A stretch of DNA of 64,000 bases from Pseudomonadota bacterium (GTDB taxonomy: Bacteria; Pseudomonadota; Gammaproteobacteria; Burkholderiales; Rhodocyclaceae), in assembly GCA_018261905.1 (NCBI GenBank), contig JAGTRU010000005.1, forward strand, positions 1-64,000, read 5' to 3'. This document shows, one piece after another, positions 24,770 to 34,531 of this stretch. The notes beneath the pieces were generated by a model that was not told the origin of the DNA, ran no database searches, and saw nothing but the letters and a program-made list of their open reading frames with translations. The stretch's first letter is position 1. The number at the start of each line of letters is the position of its first letter. The position numbers were made by a program, and so were the translations under genes.

Positions 24770-26746
24770 ATGACATGGTCTCGGATACTGAAATGGATCG
24801 CCGGCATCAGTTTCGCGTTGCTCCTGCTGCCGGTGCTCGGCGTCGCCCTGGTCGGCTGGAACTGGCTGCGCGCACCGATCGAGCGCCTGACCCTGGAAAA
24901 GACCGGGCGCGCGCTGAGCATTGCCGGCGACTTCACCGTCGACTTCGCCTGGCCGCAGTCGCGCCTGCGGGCCACCGCGGTGACTTTCGCCAATCCGGCC
25001 TGGGCCCGGGAAAAGCACATGGTCGCCGCCGAGGCGGTCGAAGTCGTCATCGACTTGCCGCAACTGCTCGACCGAAACATCGTTTTCCCCGAATTGCGCC
25101 TGCAGCGCCCGGTGATTTTCCTGGAGCAGGCCAGCGGCGGGCGCAAGAACTGGCTGCTTGATCTCGAGCAGCAGGACGAAGAAGCGCGCATCACGATCGG
25201 TCGCCTGATGCTCGATCAGGGGCTGCTCGGTTATGACGATCTCCCGGGAAAAACCAGCATTCGTGCCGAATTGTCGACGCCGCAAGGCGCCGCGGCCGGC
25301 TCCGGGCTGAACTTCACGGCGCATGGGAATTACCGCGGCCAGCCCCTGCTGGCGCATGGCAATGGCGGGCCGGTACTCGCCTTGCGCGACGAAAGCGCGC
25401 CCTACCCGCTGCAAGTTGAACTGAGCATGGGCCGGACCACGGTCAAGGCGGCCGGTAACGTGACCAGCCTGCTCAAGCTTTCGGCCCTGGATATCCGTTT
25501 GGCGCTGCGCGGGGCCAGCCTGGACCAGCTTTTTCCGCTGCTCGGCATGGTCTTTCCAAAGACCGGCGCCTATGCCACGGAAGGGCATCTGGTGCACAGC
25601 GGGCAGCGCTGGCGCTACGAAAAGTTCTCCGGCCGCATCGGCCAGAGCGATATTGCCGGAACGCTGGCCGTCGAGACCGGCGGCAAACGCCCGGCTCTGA
25701 CGGCCGCCCTGGTTTCCCGGCGGCTCGATCTGGCCGATCTCGGCCCCCTGATCGGTGTCCAGCCCGGCCGTCTGCAAACGGCCCAGGAGGCCGCCCTGCC
25801 GGCCGACAGCGCGGCGCCGACCCCGCGCCGGGCCCGCGTCCTGCCCGACCTGCCGTTTTCTACCGGGCGCTGGGCCAGCGTCGATGCTGACGTCAGCCTG
25901 AAGGCGGCCAGCCTCCATTCCGAAAGCCTGCCGCTGGAAAATCTCGACACCCGTCTCAGGCTGCGCGATTCCGTGCTGACCCTCGATCCGCTCGACTTCG
26001 GCATCGCCGGCGGCCACTTGGGTGCGGTCATTACCCTGGATGGCAGCAAGGAGCCGCTGCAGGCGCATGCCAAACTGCGCGCCCGAAAAGTCCTGATCGC
26101 CAAGCTTTTCCCCCAGGCCGAACTGAGCGAACGCAGCATCGGCCAGATCAACGGCGAGTTCGACCTGAGCGGCACGGGCAGTTCGGTTGGGCGCATGCTG
26201 GCGACCTCGAATGGCAAGCTCGGACTGGTCATCGTCGGCGGCGAGATCAGCCGCTTGATGATGGAGAAAGCCGGCCTGCACCTTTGGGAAATCCTCCAAC
26301 TCAATATCACCGGCGACAAATTGGTCAAACTGCGTTGCGCGGTGGCCGATTTCGCCGTCCAGGACGGCACCATGCAGAGCCGGGCGCTGGTCTTCGATAC
26401 TTCGGTGACGACCATACTGGGGACCGGCAGCATCGACCTAGCGCAGGAAAAACTCGATCTGACGCTCAATCAAAAGACCAAGAGCACCAGTCCGCTTGCC
26501 CTGCGCAGCCCGATCCACGTCCGTGGCACGCTGGCCCAGCCCGAGGTTGGGGTCGATAAGCGCCTGGTCGCGGCCCGCGCCCTTGGGGCCATTGCTCTCG
26601 GCATGGTCAACCCGCTGCTCGCGCTGATCCCGCTGGTCGATGCCGGACCCGGTGCCGACAGCGATTGCCGGCAACTGGTCAGCGCGGCCCGGGCCTTGCC
26701 GCGGACCGGCCAACGGCCAGGCCGGGGAACGGCGCCCGGCCGTTAG
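24770..26746 (+). CDS. AsmA-family envelope protein
   Basis: A 658-residue protein with an N-terminal membrane helix (about 8-30) followed by an AsmA N-terminal domain (PIERLTLEKTGRALSIAGDFTVDF is the family hallmark) and a C-terminal AsmA-like region (about 480-610) with GTGSIDLAQEKLDLTLN. AsmA-type proteins span the periplasm and affect outer-membrane lipid traffic. The first ATG that directly precedes the membrane helix is used; the open frame upstream lacks family similarity. It converges with the alcohol dehydrogenase gene, their stops lying 10 bp apart. Confidence 0.85.
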   Translation: MTWSRILKWIAGISFALLLLPVLGVALVGWNWLRAPIERLTLEKTGRALSIAGDFTVDFAWPQSRLRATAVTFANPAWAREKHMVAAEAVEVVIDLPQLLDRNIVFPELRLQRPVIFLEQASGGRKNWLLDLEQQDEEARITIGRLMLDQGLLGYDDLPGKTSIRAELSTPQGAAAGSGLNFTAHGNYRGQPLLAHGNGGPVLALRDESAPYPLQVELSMGRTTVKAAGNVTSLLKLSALDIRLALRGASLDQLFPLLGMVFPKTGAYATEGHLVHSGQRWRYEKFSGRIGQSDIAGTLAVETGGKRPALTAALVSRRLDLADLGPLIGVQPGRLQTAQEAALPADSAAPTPRRARVLPDLPFSTGRWASVDADVSLKAASLHSESLPLENLDTRLRLRDSVLTLDPLDFGIAGGHLGAVITLDGSKEPLQAHAKLRARKVLIAKLFPQAELSERSIGQINGEFDLSGTGSSVGRMLATSNGKLGLVIVGGEISRLMMEKAGLHLWEILQLNITGDKLVKLRCAVADFAVQDGTMQSRALVFDTSVTTILGTGSIDLAQEKLDLTLNQKTKSTSPLALRSPIHVRGTLAQPEVGVDKRLVAARALGAIALGMVNPLLALIPLVDAGPGADSDCRQLVSAARALPRTGQRPGRGTAPGR

Positions 26747-26756
26747 CGCGATTGCC

Positions 26757-27857
26757 CTAATGCGGCTTGATGGCGATTTTCAGCACGCCGTCGCGCTGGT
26801 TGGCGAACAGTTCGTAGGCGGCAACGATGTCGTCGAGCTTGAAGTGGTGGGTGACCAGGACCCCGAGATCGACACGGCCCGACTGCACGACATTGAGCAG
26901 GCGGCGCATGCGTTCCTTGCCGCCCGGGCAGAGGGCGGTGTTGATCTGGTGATCGCCGAGCCCGGCGGCAAAGGCGGCCAGCGGAATCTTCAGGTCGCTG
27001 GAATAGACGCCGAGGCTGGACAAGGTGCCGCCCGGCTTCAATACCCGCAATGCCGATTCGAAGGTGCCCTGCGTGCCGAGCGCCTCGATTGATGCATCAA
27101 CGCCGCGCCCGCCGGTGAGTTTCATGATTTCATCGATCACGTCGCAATTCTGGAAATTGAGCGAGACATCGGCCCCCATGGCCTTGGCAATTTCCAGTCG
27201 ATGATCGTTGCCATCCACTGCAATGATGGTCGTCGCTCCCATCAGCCGCGCGCCGGCCGTGGCGCACAGGCCGATCGGGCCCTGGGCGAAAATGGCAACG
27301 GTGTCGCCGATCCGGATATTGGCGTTCTCGGCGCCCTTGAAGCCGGTGGACATGATGTCCGGGCACATCAACACCTGCTCGTCGCTCAGCCCGTCGGGAA
27401 CCGGGGCCAGGTTGGCCTGGGCGTCGGGTACCAGAACGTATTCGGCCTGGGTGCCATCGATCAGGTTGCCGAAGCGCCAGCCGGCGGTGGCCTTGTAACC
27501 GTGGCAACCGCACTGCCCGGTGTGGATCAGGTAGCTGCCATCCTGCGACGGGTAGCCGTCCTGGCTGGCATAGGAGGTGAAGGTCGGGCAGATCGCGCCG
27601 GCGATGACGCGCTGGCCTTCCGTGTAGCCGCGCACCGCGCTGCCCAGTTTTTCGATGATGCCGACCGGTTCGTGGCCAATGGTCAGGCCCTTGGCGACGG
27701 GATATTCGCCTTTCAGGATATGCACGTCGGTACCGCAAATGGTGGTCGTGGTAATCCGCAGCAGGGCGTCGTTCGGACCGACATCGGGGATGGGCTTGTC
27801 GGCCAGTTCGATGCGACCGGGCTGAATGAAGATTGCTGCTTTCATCATGCTGCTCAT
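26757..27857 (-). CDS. Zinc-dependent NAD(P)+ alcohol dehydrogenase
   Basis: A 366-residue medium-chain dehydrogenase. ICGTDVHILKGEYPV holds the catalytic zinc cysteine and GHEPVGIIEKLGS the histidine and glutamate. A nucleotide-binding fold occurs in the middle (GDTVAIFAQGPIGLCATAGARLMG). The structural-zinc cluster of four cysteines seen in yeast-type enzymes is not evident. This arrangement resembles secondary alcohol dehydrogenases. The start at 27857 follows a strong GGAGGAG site. It is likely monocistronic. Confidence 0.85.
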   Translation of the reverse strand: MSSMMKAAIFIQPGRIELADKPIPDVGPNDALLRITTTTICGTDVHILKGEYPVAKGLTIGHEPVGIIEKLGSAVRGYTEGQRVIAGAICPTFTSYASQDGYPSQDGSYLIHTGQCGCHGYKATAGWRFGNLIDGTQAEYVLVPDAQANLAPVPDGLSDEQVLMCPDIMSTGFKGAENANIRIGDTVAIFAQGPIGLCATAGARLMGATTIIAVDGNDHRLEIAKAMGADVSLNFQNCDVIDEIMKLTGGRGVDASIEALGTQGTFESALRVLKPGGTLSSLGVYSSDLKIPLAAFAAGLGDHQINTALCPGGKERMRRLLNVVQSGRVDLGVLVTHHFKLDDIVAAYELFANQRDGVLKIAIKPH

Positions 27858-28006
27858 GAGTGTCTCCTCCGCTGAATGGTGGGGCTCTGAAAGTCGATGG
27901 ATTGACCGGCCGTCGGGACCGGGTGAGCCATGGGGCAAGGTGTTGGATTAGACCGATGGCATCACGCCGGCTGATTATGCACCCACTTGGTCCAGATCGG
28001 CGGGCC

Positions 28007-28159
28007 TCAAAGTTTCAGGTTACCGGAGCCGAACAGTCCGATCAGGCCGATCACGATCAGGTAGATGGCCACGATATAGTTGAGCAGTCGCGGAACGGCC
28101 AGGATGAGAATCCCGGCGATCAGTGAAACGAGTGGCGCTAGGCTGAGGTGGATATTCAT
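28007..28159 (-). CDS. DUF3096-type 50-residue membrane protein
   Basis: A 50-residue, almost wholly hydrophobic protein. Residues 10-45 form one or two membrane helices, with the family-like core GILILAVPRLLNYIVAIYLI. This matches the small DUF3096 proteins found widely in proteobacteria. Their function is unknown. The gene is isolated between the alcohol dehydrogenase and the Cys-motif protein. Confidence 0.75.
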   Translation of the reverse strand: MNIHLSLAPLVSLIAGILILAVPRLLNYIVAIYLIVIGLIGLFGSGNLKL

Positions 28160-28472
28160 CGGGAGACCTTTTCCTTTCGGTGGGCCGGGGGCAATGTCCG
28201 TAACGCCAAGCTAGGCGTGAAAGCCGGACGCTTCTGTTCGCCACCGCACAGAGGCGGAGAAGACAGTGCCCGGCTGCTTCGGGGGCCCCGGCAGGCAGCG
28301 GGAACAACCGGCGCGGGGCTCAGCTTGTGGGCCAGCGGAATGCCGGCGAGGCCGCTGCCGGCGGCCGGGCGCAGGCCTCCCTCAGAGAGCGCCTGGAAAA
28401 AAGCCCGATAGATCGACAGCGCCGTTCTCCCCGGCTATCCTCCGCGTTTTAGCGAATCTTTCGGGGAATCTG
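28160..28472. other. Gene-free spacer with a nested hairpin
   Basis: About 313 bases without a gene. At 28196-28229 an outer GTCCG/CGGAC pair encloses an inner ACGCC/GGCGT stem with a six-base loop. It lies 40 bases upstream of the DUF3096 gene (minus strand) and 244 bases upstream of the next plus-strand gene. I could not match it to a known riboswitch. Confidence 0.35.
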
Positions 28473-28787
28473 ATGGGACAGGCAAAGCAACGCGGGACGC
28501 AGGCCGAGCGCATGGCGCAGGCGAGGGCCAAGATCGAGGCGGGGCGCCCGGAAAAACTGATCTGCAACGGCTGCAAAGCCGATGTGACGGATATTCATCC
28601 GGTCGATACGCGCGGTTTGCGCGGTATCGAGGCGATCTGGGTCGGGCAGTGCGAATGCGGCCAGACCACCTTTGCCGCTTCCGGCGAGCCGAAAGCCGTC
28701 GAGGCCTTCTTCTTTGCGCTCAGTGAAAATACCGAACTGACTCTGGGCAGCCAGAGCAAGGACGGCGAGACGCACGAAACGGCGTAA
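28473..28787 (+). CDS. Small protein with a CxxC/CxC motif, unknown function
   Basis: A 104-residue soluble protein. The basic N terminus (about 1-27) is followed by C31-x-x-C34 and C60-x-C62, an arrangement suggesting a small zinc-ribbon-like or other metal site. No family is recognised with confidence. It stands alone, and its stop lies 25 bp from the convergent DUF4124-like gene. Confidence 0.6.
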   Translation: MGQAKQRGTQAERMAQARAKIEAGRPEKLICNGCKADVTDIHPVDTRGLRGIEAIWVGQCECGQTTFAASGEPKAVEAFFFALSENTELTLGSQSKDGETHETA

Positions 28788-28812
28788 GCCCTTTCGCTCC
28801 AGTCGGCGACGG

Positions 28813-29502
28813 CTAGCGGCGCAGGCAATTGGTACCCGGCAGGCAGGGCGGCGGCGCCGGCCCGATGGCTTTGCTCGGCGCTGGCGCCGGGGGCGTCGGT
28901 GGCGGCAAGGGTTTGGCGGGCGGGGTCGGGGGGAGGTAAGACCCGGCGCACTGCCGGAGCAGCCGATCGCGTTCCGCCGGCGAGACGTTCATGTGTTCGA
29001 CATTCTGCCGGCAACTGCCGGCTGGATTGCCGCCGAAGCCGCCGCCATAGACGGGGACGGGCACCGGAACATAGGTCGGTGGCGATGATGGATTGCTGCG
29101 ACAGGCCGATTCCATTTGCGCCCGCTGCATCGCAGGCAGGGCCTGGCGATCCAGTTCGCGCAGGCAATCTTCAGTACTGCGGGAAGCGGCCGGGGAATTC
29201 CCGGCGCCGGTCGCCGCCTGGCGTTGCGGGCTCTCGCGTTCGGCGGCAGCATCGGCCCGCTGCGCGGCTTCGCGTTTCTCGACATAGTCGCGCATCCGTT
29301 CCACCTCGCGTTCAGCCTGTAAGCGGTTGGCTTCGGGAATCTTTTCTTCGCTCACGGTTTTCAGGGTGTTGGCCCCGGCCGGGCAGGGAATGTTGGCAAT
29401 TTCGACGCGCCCGTCGGCGGTGCGGCACTTGTATGCCTCGGCCCCGGCCGGGCTGGCCGAACTCAGGGCGGCGAGGGCGAGCAAGGATATCCAGTAGTTC
29501 AT
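28813..29502 (-). CDS. Secreted DUF4124-like protein with proline-rich tail
   Basis: A 229-residue exported protein: Sec signal peptide (about 1-21) and an N-terminal DUF4124-like segment (AYKCRTADGRVEIANIPCP), where two cysteines bracket a short beta hairpin. A charged helical region follows (about 50-100), and the tail is rich in proline and ends with closely spaced cysteines (PPCLPGTNCLRR). The function of DUF4124 proteins is unknown. It is divergent from the chemoreceptor gene. Confidence 0.65.
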   Translation of the reverse strand: MNYWISLLALAALSSASPAGAEAYKCRTADGRVEIANIPCPAGANTLKTVSEEKIPEANRLQAEREVERMRDYVEKREAAQRADAAAERESPQRQAATGAGNSPAASRSTEDCLRELDRQALPAMQRAQMESACRSNPSSPPTYVPVPVPVYGGGFGGNPAGSCRQNVEHMNVSPAERDRLLRQCAGSYLPPTPPAKPLPPPTPPAPAPSKAIGPAPPPCLPGTNCLRR

Positions 29503-29715
29503 GAGGCAGACCTTTACGCAGCGGCGGGTTACGGCCGGGATGGGTGAACTGTAGATGTCCGCGCCATCTTGAGCAACGTGTCAGGCGCCGGAGTCTTGCC
29601 CCTGCGCTGTGAATGCCGGAAATCATGGGCACCATATTGGTGCTGATTTTGTTGCTCGAAAATCGATACCCCTGCCGGCAGCCTGGTTATTTCCAGAATT
29701 GGTGCGTTTATTGCC

Positions 29716-29729
29716 TTGATTTGTATCAA
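29716..29729. promoter_or_regulatory. FNR/Anr box upstream of the chemoreceptor gene
   Basis: TTGATTTGTATCAA is a perfect match to the FNR consensus TTGAT-N4-ATCAA. It lies 81 bases upstream of the chemoreceptor start at 29811, in an AT-rich pocket of a GC-rich genome. This suggests oxygen-dependent expression, either activation at low oxygen or repression depending on the true start site. It could also affect the divergent secreted-protein gene 214 bases away. Confidence 0.75.
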
Positions 29730-29810
29730 TAAATTTTAAATGCATCCCCGGTTTGGTGCGCCGGTATGCTTATTGCGATGCAGTACGTATTGTTCGTATG
29801 GGAGTGCAGC

Positions 29811-31952
29811 ATGTTGAAAAGTCAAAAAATGGCCTTGTCGGCGAGCGAACGGCGTTGGTTGCCGTGGTTCGGCAAAACCGGTCGGCTGGCCATGGGCTGG
29901 GCAACGGCCCGTAATGCCGGGCGTTATCCGGCGATCGAGCAGACTTTCGAGTCGTTTGCCCGGACCCGGGTGCGCATCCTGATCAACTGGAGCGAGCAGC
30001 AATGGGGTTACCTCGACGGCCTGGCGCGGGAACTGGCCGGGAGTTGGCCGACGCCGCAGCGCTCCATATTGGTGCATTGTGCGCAGCGGGCAGAAGATTT
30101 TTCCGAACTGTTCGTACTCGATATTAACGGCCGGGTGCTGCTTTCTTCGCAAGCCGGGCGCGAAGGGGCGTCGGCCGCTTCGCCGCAGGCCGTCGCCATG
30201 GCCCTCAAAGCGCCTTTCCTGCATGGACCTTATCGCGATCCGGTGACTCTCGGTCTGCCGCCGTCGAGCTCGCGTTTCCACGATGCCGTGACGCTGATGT
30301 TCTACCAGCCGATCCGCCTCGATGGCCAGGTGGTCGGCATCGTCTGCGGCCGGGTGCCGAACGATGTGCTCGGCGACCTGATCCAGCGCGAGGCCGGGCA
30401 CATTTTCCATGAGTCGGGCGACAACTACCTGTTCATGGTCAATTCCGCTTTCGATCCGACGATCCGCCAGGGCACCGCGCTCTCCCGCTCGCGTTTCGAG
30501 GACAATACCTTCAGTCACGGCGATAACCTCAAGGACGGCGTGCGCACCGCCTACGGCACGGTGCGGGTCAAGGAGCATACCGAGCTGGAACTGGTCTTCA
30601 ACGACCCGGCGACCGGCCGGTTGCACCCCGGCGTCCGCGAAACCATCCGGCAGGGCGAAAACCTCTTCGTCACCTATCCCGGCTACGCCGATTACCGCCA
30701 TATTCCGGTCATCGGCAAGGGGGTCACTTTCCAGCTACCGGGCTCGCCCGACACCTGGGGCATGATGTGCGAGGCCGACCTGGAAGAGGTCTATCGCTAT
30801 CGCAGCATCGCCTACCGCCTGCAGCGGCTGTACCTGGTCAGCACGCTCGGCGCCTGGGGCGCGGCGATTGCGCTGGCGGTGCTGTTCGGGGTCGACAGCG
30901 GCCAGGCGATGCTGGTCGGCGGCTTGCTCCAGGTCGCTGGCGCCTTCGTTTTCCAGTATCTCGGCTGCAAGCCGATCAGTAGCCGCTTGCGCGAAGCAAC
31001 CCGGATCCTGCGCAGTACCGCCGAAGGCGGCGGCAACCTGTCGCAGCGCCTGCCGCGGGCGAGCAGCAAGATCGACGAAGCGGCGGTGCTGGCGCAATGG
31101 ACCAACAGTTTCATCGACAACCTGGAACAGATGATCCACCTGGTGGCCAAGACTTCCGGCGAAATCAGCGAAACCAGCGGCACGCTGCAGAAGAAAAATG
31201 TGCATGCCGGCCAGGTGTCGGCCGACATGCAGGGCGCCGTCGCCGACATCCTCGGTGCCATCCGCCTGCAGATGAATGAAATCGACGCCGCAACGGACAA
31301 CGCCCAAGCCATGCGCGATGTCGTGCAACGGGTCAGCGACCAGGCGAAAGCCCAGTTCGCCCTGATCGGCGAGCGCAGCCAGAGCATCCGCGACTCGGTC
31401 AAGCTGTCGGCCAACACCATCCGCCAGCTCGAACAGCGGACCCTGGACATCGGTGGCATCGTTACCCTGATCAAGGAAATCGCCGACCAGACCAATCTCC
31501 TCGCCCTGAACGCGGCGATCGAGGCGGCGCGGGCCGGCGAGACCGGGCGCGGTTTTGCCGTGGTGGCCGACGAGGTGCGCAAGCTGGCGGAACGGACACG
31601 CAAGGCGACGGCCGACATCGGCGGCATGATCGACGGCGTGCAGAGTCAGGCCGAACAGGCCGTGCGCACCATGGAAAGCGGCATGACGGAGATGGAGGAC
31701 GGCCTGCGCCTGGCCAGCGAAGCGGCGTCCGACAAGCGCGAGATCGAGGAAGTGGTCGAGCGCCTGTTCGTCACCATCAGCCAGATCGCCGCCTCGACGC
31801 ACGCCTACGGCGACCGGGTCGAAGCGATTTCCGGGGCCGTCGAAGCGATGCGCGAAGCGACGCTCGAATCGGCGCGCAGTGCCGAGCTGACCGGTTTTGC
31901 CGGCGGCAAGCTGGAACAGACGATGGCCCAGTTCCGCACCGCCCGGGCCTGA
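29811..31952 (+). CDS. Methyl-accepting chemotaxis protein with an apparently cytoplasmic N-terminal sensor
   Basis: A 713-residue chemoreceptor. ATG 29811 is chosen because GGAG lies 10 bases upstream; an earlier ATG at 29766 has no such site. The first 330 residues form a cache-like sensor-sized region but contain no membrane helix. The only hydrophobic segments (about 350-370 and 378-398) make a hairpin in the middle. HAMP-like sequence follows, then the MCP signalling domain with the hairpin tip [22 protein letters not shown]. This topology places the sensor inside the cell, as in Aer-type receptors. The signal is unknown; the FNR box points to redox or respiration. Confidence 0.85.
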   Translation: MLKSQKMALSASERRWLPWFGKTGRLAMGWATARNAGRYPAIEQTFESFARTRVRILINWSEQQWGYLDGLARELAGSWPTPQRSILVHCAQRAEDFSELFVLDINGRVLLSSQAGREGASAASPQAVAMALKAPFLHGPYRDPVTLGLPPSSSRFHDAVTLMFYQPIRLDGQVVGIVCGRVPNDVLGDLIQREAGHIFHESGDNYLFMVNSAFDPTIRQGTALSRSRFEDNTFSHGDNLKDGVRTAYGTVRVKEHTELELVFNDPATGRLHPGVRETIRQGENLFVTYPGYADYRHIPVIGKGVTFQLPGSPDTWGMMCEADLEEVYRYRSIAYRLQRLYLVSTLGAWGAAIALAVLFGVDSGQAMLVGGLLQVAGAFVFQYLGCKPISSRLREATRILRSTAEGGGNLSQRLPRASSKIDEAAVLAQWTNSFIDNLEQMIHLVAKTSGEISETSGTLQKKNVHAGQVSADMQGAVADILGAIRLQMNEIDAATDNAQAMRDVVQRVSDQAKAQFALIGERSQSIRDSVKLSANTIRQLEQRTLDIGGIVTLIKEIADQTNLLALNAAIEAARAGETGRGFAVVADEVRKLAERTRKATADIGGMIDGVQSQAEQAVRTMESGMTEMEDGLRLASEAASDKREIEEVVERLFVTISQIAASTHAYGDRVEAISGAVEAMREATLESARSAELTGFAGGKLEQTMAQFRTARA

Positions 31953-31975
31953 GTTGCCGCCCCGCAATGCCGCCC

Positions 31976-33277
31976 TCACGCGGTGTTGCGGGGCGGCAGC
32001 CGGGTCACCAGTAGCTGGTCGATCTTGTGGTTATCGACGTCCATGACCTCGAACTTGAAGCCGGCGTGCTCGACGCTATCGGTCGGCCGCGGCACCTTGC
32101 GCAGGCTGTACATCATGAAGCCGGCGATGGTCTCGAACTGGTCGTCGTCGGGGAAGGGTTCGATGTTGAGGACGCTTTCCAGGTCGCCGACCGGCGTCAT
32201 GCCGTCCACCAGCCAGGAATCGACATCGCGCGGGATGATCTGTTCGTCGGCCGGGGCCAGCATGGTGTTGCCCATCAGCGTGCTGGTCACGTCGTTGAGG
32301 GTGATCAGGCCGACGATCAGCGCGTACTCGTTGATGATCAGCGCGAAGTCCTCGCGCTGCGCCTTGAACTGCTCGATGATCTCGGCCAAGGTCAGGGTTT
32401 CCGGCAGGATCAGCATGTTGCGCAGCAGTCCCTCGCTGCGCAGCCCCAGCGGCTTGCCGTCGAGCAGGCGGCTGAGGATGTCCTTGGAATCGACATAGCC
32501 GATGACGTGGTCGATGCCGCCATCGCACACCGGGAACTTGGCGTGCGGCTGAGCGCTGATGGTCGCCCGGATCTTCTCCTCGCTATCGGCCTGTTCCAGC
32601 CAGACGATGCTTTCGCGGGCGGTCATGGTCGATGGCGCGGTACGGATTTCCAGCTCGAAGACATTTTCGATCATCTGCCGTTCCTGGCGGGCGACGACGC
32701 CGGCTTCGGCGCCGGCATTGGCCATTGCCATGATGTCTTCCGGCGTGATGTCTTCCGGTCGGGTGGCCGGCAGGCCGAGTGAGGTCATGACCCGGCTGGC
32801 GATGCCGTTCAGCGCCCAGATCAACGGCGTCAGCAGGCGCAGGCAAAACAGCATGGGGGCGGCGATGCGCAGGGCGATGGCTTCCGGAGCGACGATGGCG
32901 ATGCGCTTCGGGATCAGGTCGGCGATCAGCACGAAGGCGACGGTGACGAGCAGGAAGGAACTGAGCGAGCCCAGTGCGGCGGCGGTTTCCGGACTGCTGA
33001 AAGGCTCGAAAAACCGGGAAAAGTAGGGGGCATAGGCGCCTTCGCCGAGCACGCCGGCCAGGATCGCCACGGCGTTGAGGCCGATCTGGACGGCGGTGAA
33101 GAAGTGTCCCGGTTGACGCTGCAAGTCGAGGACCCGGGCGGCCCGCGTCTCGCCCTCGTCGCGCAGTTGTTCCAGTTTGAGTTTGCGGGCCGCCGCCAGC
33201 GAGATTTCCGAAACGGCGAAAAAGGCGCTGGTAGCGATCAAGAGCAGGATGATCAAGGTGTTTTCGAGCAGGCTCAT
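31976..33277 (-). CDS. CorC/HlyC-family membrane protein (CNNM plus CBS domains), second copy
   Basis: A 433-residue paralogue of the protein at 375-1700. An N-terminal CNNM domain with membrane helices (about 1-190), two CBS domains (about 205-330) and a C-terminal CorC_HlyC domain (about 345-425) are present. The start at 33277 begins directly at the first membrane helix (MSLLENTLIILLLIATSAFF). Divergent from the paaX-like gene, it is probably an independent unit involved in divalent cation homeostasis, by family inference. Confidence 0.85.
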   Translation of the reverse strand: MSLLENTLIILLLIATSAFFAVSEISLAAARKLKLEQLRDEGETRAARVLDLQRQPGHFFTAVQIGLNAVAILAGVLGEGAYAPYFSRFFEPFSSPETAAALGSLSSFLLVTVAFVLIADLIPKRIAIVAPEAIALRIAAPMLFCLRLLTPLIWALNGIASRVMTSLGLPATRPEDITPEDIMAMANAGAEAGVVARQERQMIENVFELEIRTAPSTMTARESIVWLEQADSEEKIRATISAQPHAKFPVCDGGIDHVIGYVDSKDILSRLLDGKPLGLRSEGLLRNMLILPETLTLAEIIEQFKAQREDFALIINEYALIVGLITLNDVTSTLMGNTMLAPADEQIIPRDVDSWLVDGMTPVGDLESVLNIEPFPDDDQFETIAGFMMYSLRKVPRPTDSVEHAGFKFEVMDVDNHKIDQLLVTRLPPRNTA

Positions 33278-33583
33278 GGCAGTGTCGTTGGTATATTCCG
33301 GGCCGCCGGAAGGATAGGCAGACTGTAGCCGGGGCCGCCCGGCGGGGCAATGCCGGATTTTTCGGCCGTTTTTGCTACAAAGCACTACAAAATATTCGTG
33401 TTGTTCTAATGTTTGGTATCGAATTCTGTCTGGCAAGATGGAGCTTTCACCGAATCCGGCTGTGCTGCTGCTATCATTCCGACTTCTTAAAAATGATACG
33501 CCGATAGGCGCCTGTTTTCCTGTTCGTTGCCTGTCGGGCTGCCGAACATTCGAGATCAGGAGCCAAAACGGTCAGCCAAATTC
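33278..33583. other. Spacer between the CorC gene and paaX
   Basis: About 306 bases without a gene. The part near 33360-33420 is AT-rich compared with the surroundings and holds two copies of CTACAAA ten bases apart, so promoters of one or both divergent genes are likely here. No terminator or recognised RNA is seen. Confidence 0.35.
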
Positions 33584-34531
33584 GTGAGCACAGCCATTCA
33601 AAGCCGCCTGGATCAATTCCGGCAACAGCGTCGCGTCCAGGCGGGGTCGCTGATCATTTCCGTCTTCGGCGATGCCATCCTGCCGCGCGGCGGCAGGATC
33701 TGGCTGGGCAGCCTGATCCGCCTGCTCGAACCCCTCGAACTCAACGAGCGCCTGGTGCGTACCTCGGTTTTCCGGCTGGTCAAGGAAGAATGGCTGCGCA
33801 CCGAAACCTGCGGCCGCCGCGCCGACTATGTGCTGACTTCGTCGGGGCGGCGGCGGTTTGAAGAGGCGGCGCGGCATATTTACGCGTCGCATGCGCCGCT
33901 CTGGGATCGGCGCTGGCGTCTCATTCTGGTCGTCGGCGAACTGGACAGCAAGGTCCGCGAGCAGGTCAAGCGGGCGCTGTTCTGGCAAGGCTTTGGTGCC
34001 CTGGGGGCGGATTGCTTCGTGCATCCCAGCGCCGAACTGTCGAGCGTTCTCGACGCCCTGATCGCCGAAGGCCTGTCCGCCGCGCTCGGCGCCTTGTTGC
34101 CCCTGTTTGCCGCCGACTCCCGTTCGGCCCTGTCCGCCAGCGATGCCGACCTGGTACGCCGTTCCTGGGATCTGGGCGGACTGGCCGAGGCCTATAGCGC
34201 TTTCGTCGCCGTCTACCAGCCGATGCTGGCCGACCTGCAAAGCAACCAGGCCGCCGAGGTGAGCGAACAGGATGCCTTCCTGCTGCGCACTTTGCTGATT
34301 CACGACTATCGCCGCCTGCTGTTGCGTGATCCGGAACTGCCGGAGGTGCTGCTGCCCACCGACTGGCCGGGGCAACAGGCGCGCCTCTTGTGCAAGGGCC
34401 TGTACAAGCGCCTGGAAGGTCCGTCCAACCGTCATCTCGACAAGGCCTTGTGTCTCGCCGACGGCACTGTGCCGGCCGAAGATGCCACGTTGGGCGAACG
34501 TTTTCCGCAATACGATCCGCTCAACCGCTAG
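33584..34531 (+). CDS. paaX: PaaX-family phenylacetyl-CoA-responsive repressor
   Basis: A 315-residue regulator. It has an N-terminal winged helix region (about 15-100; SLIISVFGDAILPRGGRIWLGSLIRLL is typical of PaaX), a central PaaX domain and a C-terminal PaaX domain (about 190-290). PaaX represses paa genes and releases DNA on binding phenylacetyl-CoA. The start is GTG 33584; no strong ribosome-binding site is visible and an upstream start is possible. The gene lies about 17 kb from the paa cluster in this window. Confidence 0.88.
   Translation: MSTAIQSRLDQFRQQRRVQAGSLIISVFGDAILPRGGRIWLGSLIRLLEPLELNERLVRTSVFRLVKEEWLRTETCGRRADYVLTSSGRRRFEEAARHIYASHAPLWDRRWRLILVVGELDSKVREQVKRALFWQGFGALGADCFVHPSAELSSVLDALIAEGLSAALGALLPLFAADSRSALSASDADLVRRSWDLGGLAEAYSAFVAVYQPMLADLQSNQAAEVSEQDAFLLRTLLIHDYRRLLLRDPELPEVLLPTDWPGQQARLLCKGLYKRLEGPSNRHLDKALCLADGTVPAEDATLGERFPQYDPLNR

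Noticed and set aside
28196-28229. Nested hairpin as a cyclic di-GMP-I riboswitch
   Set aside because: It has a GGAC-like stretch but not the conserved CAGGGCAAACC and CGCAAAGCCUCCGGCC-type elements in order.
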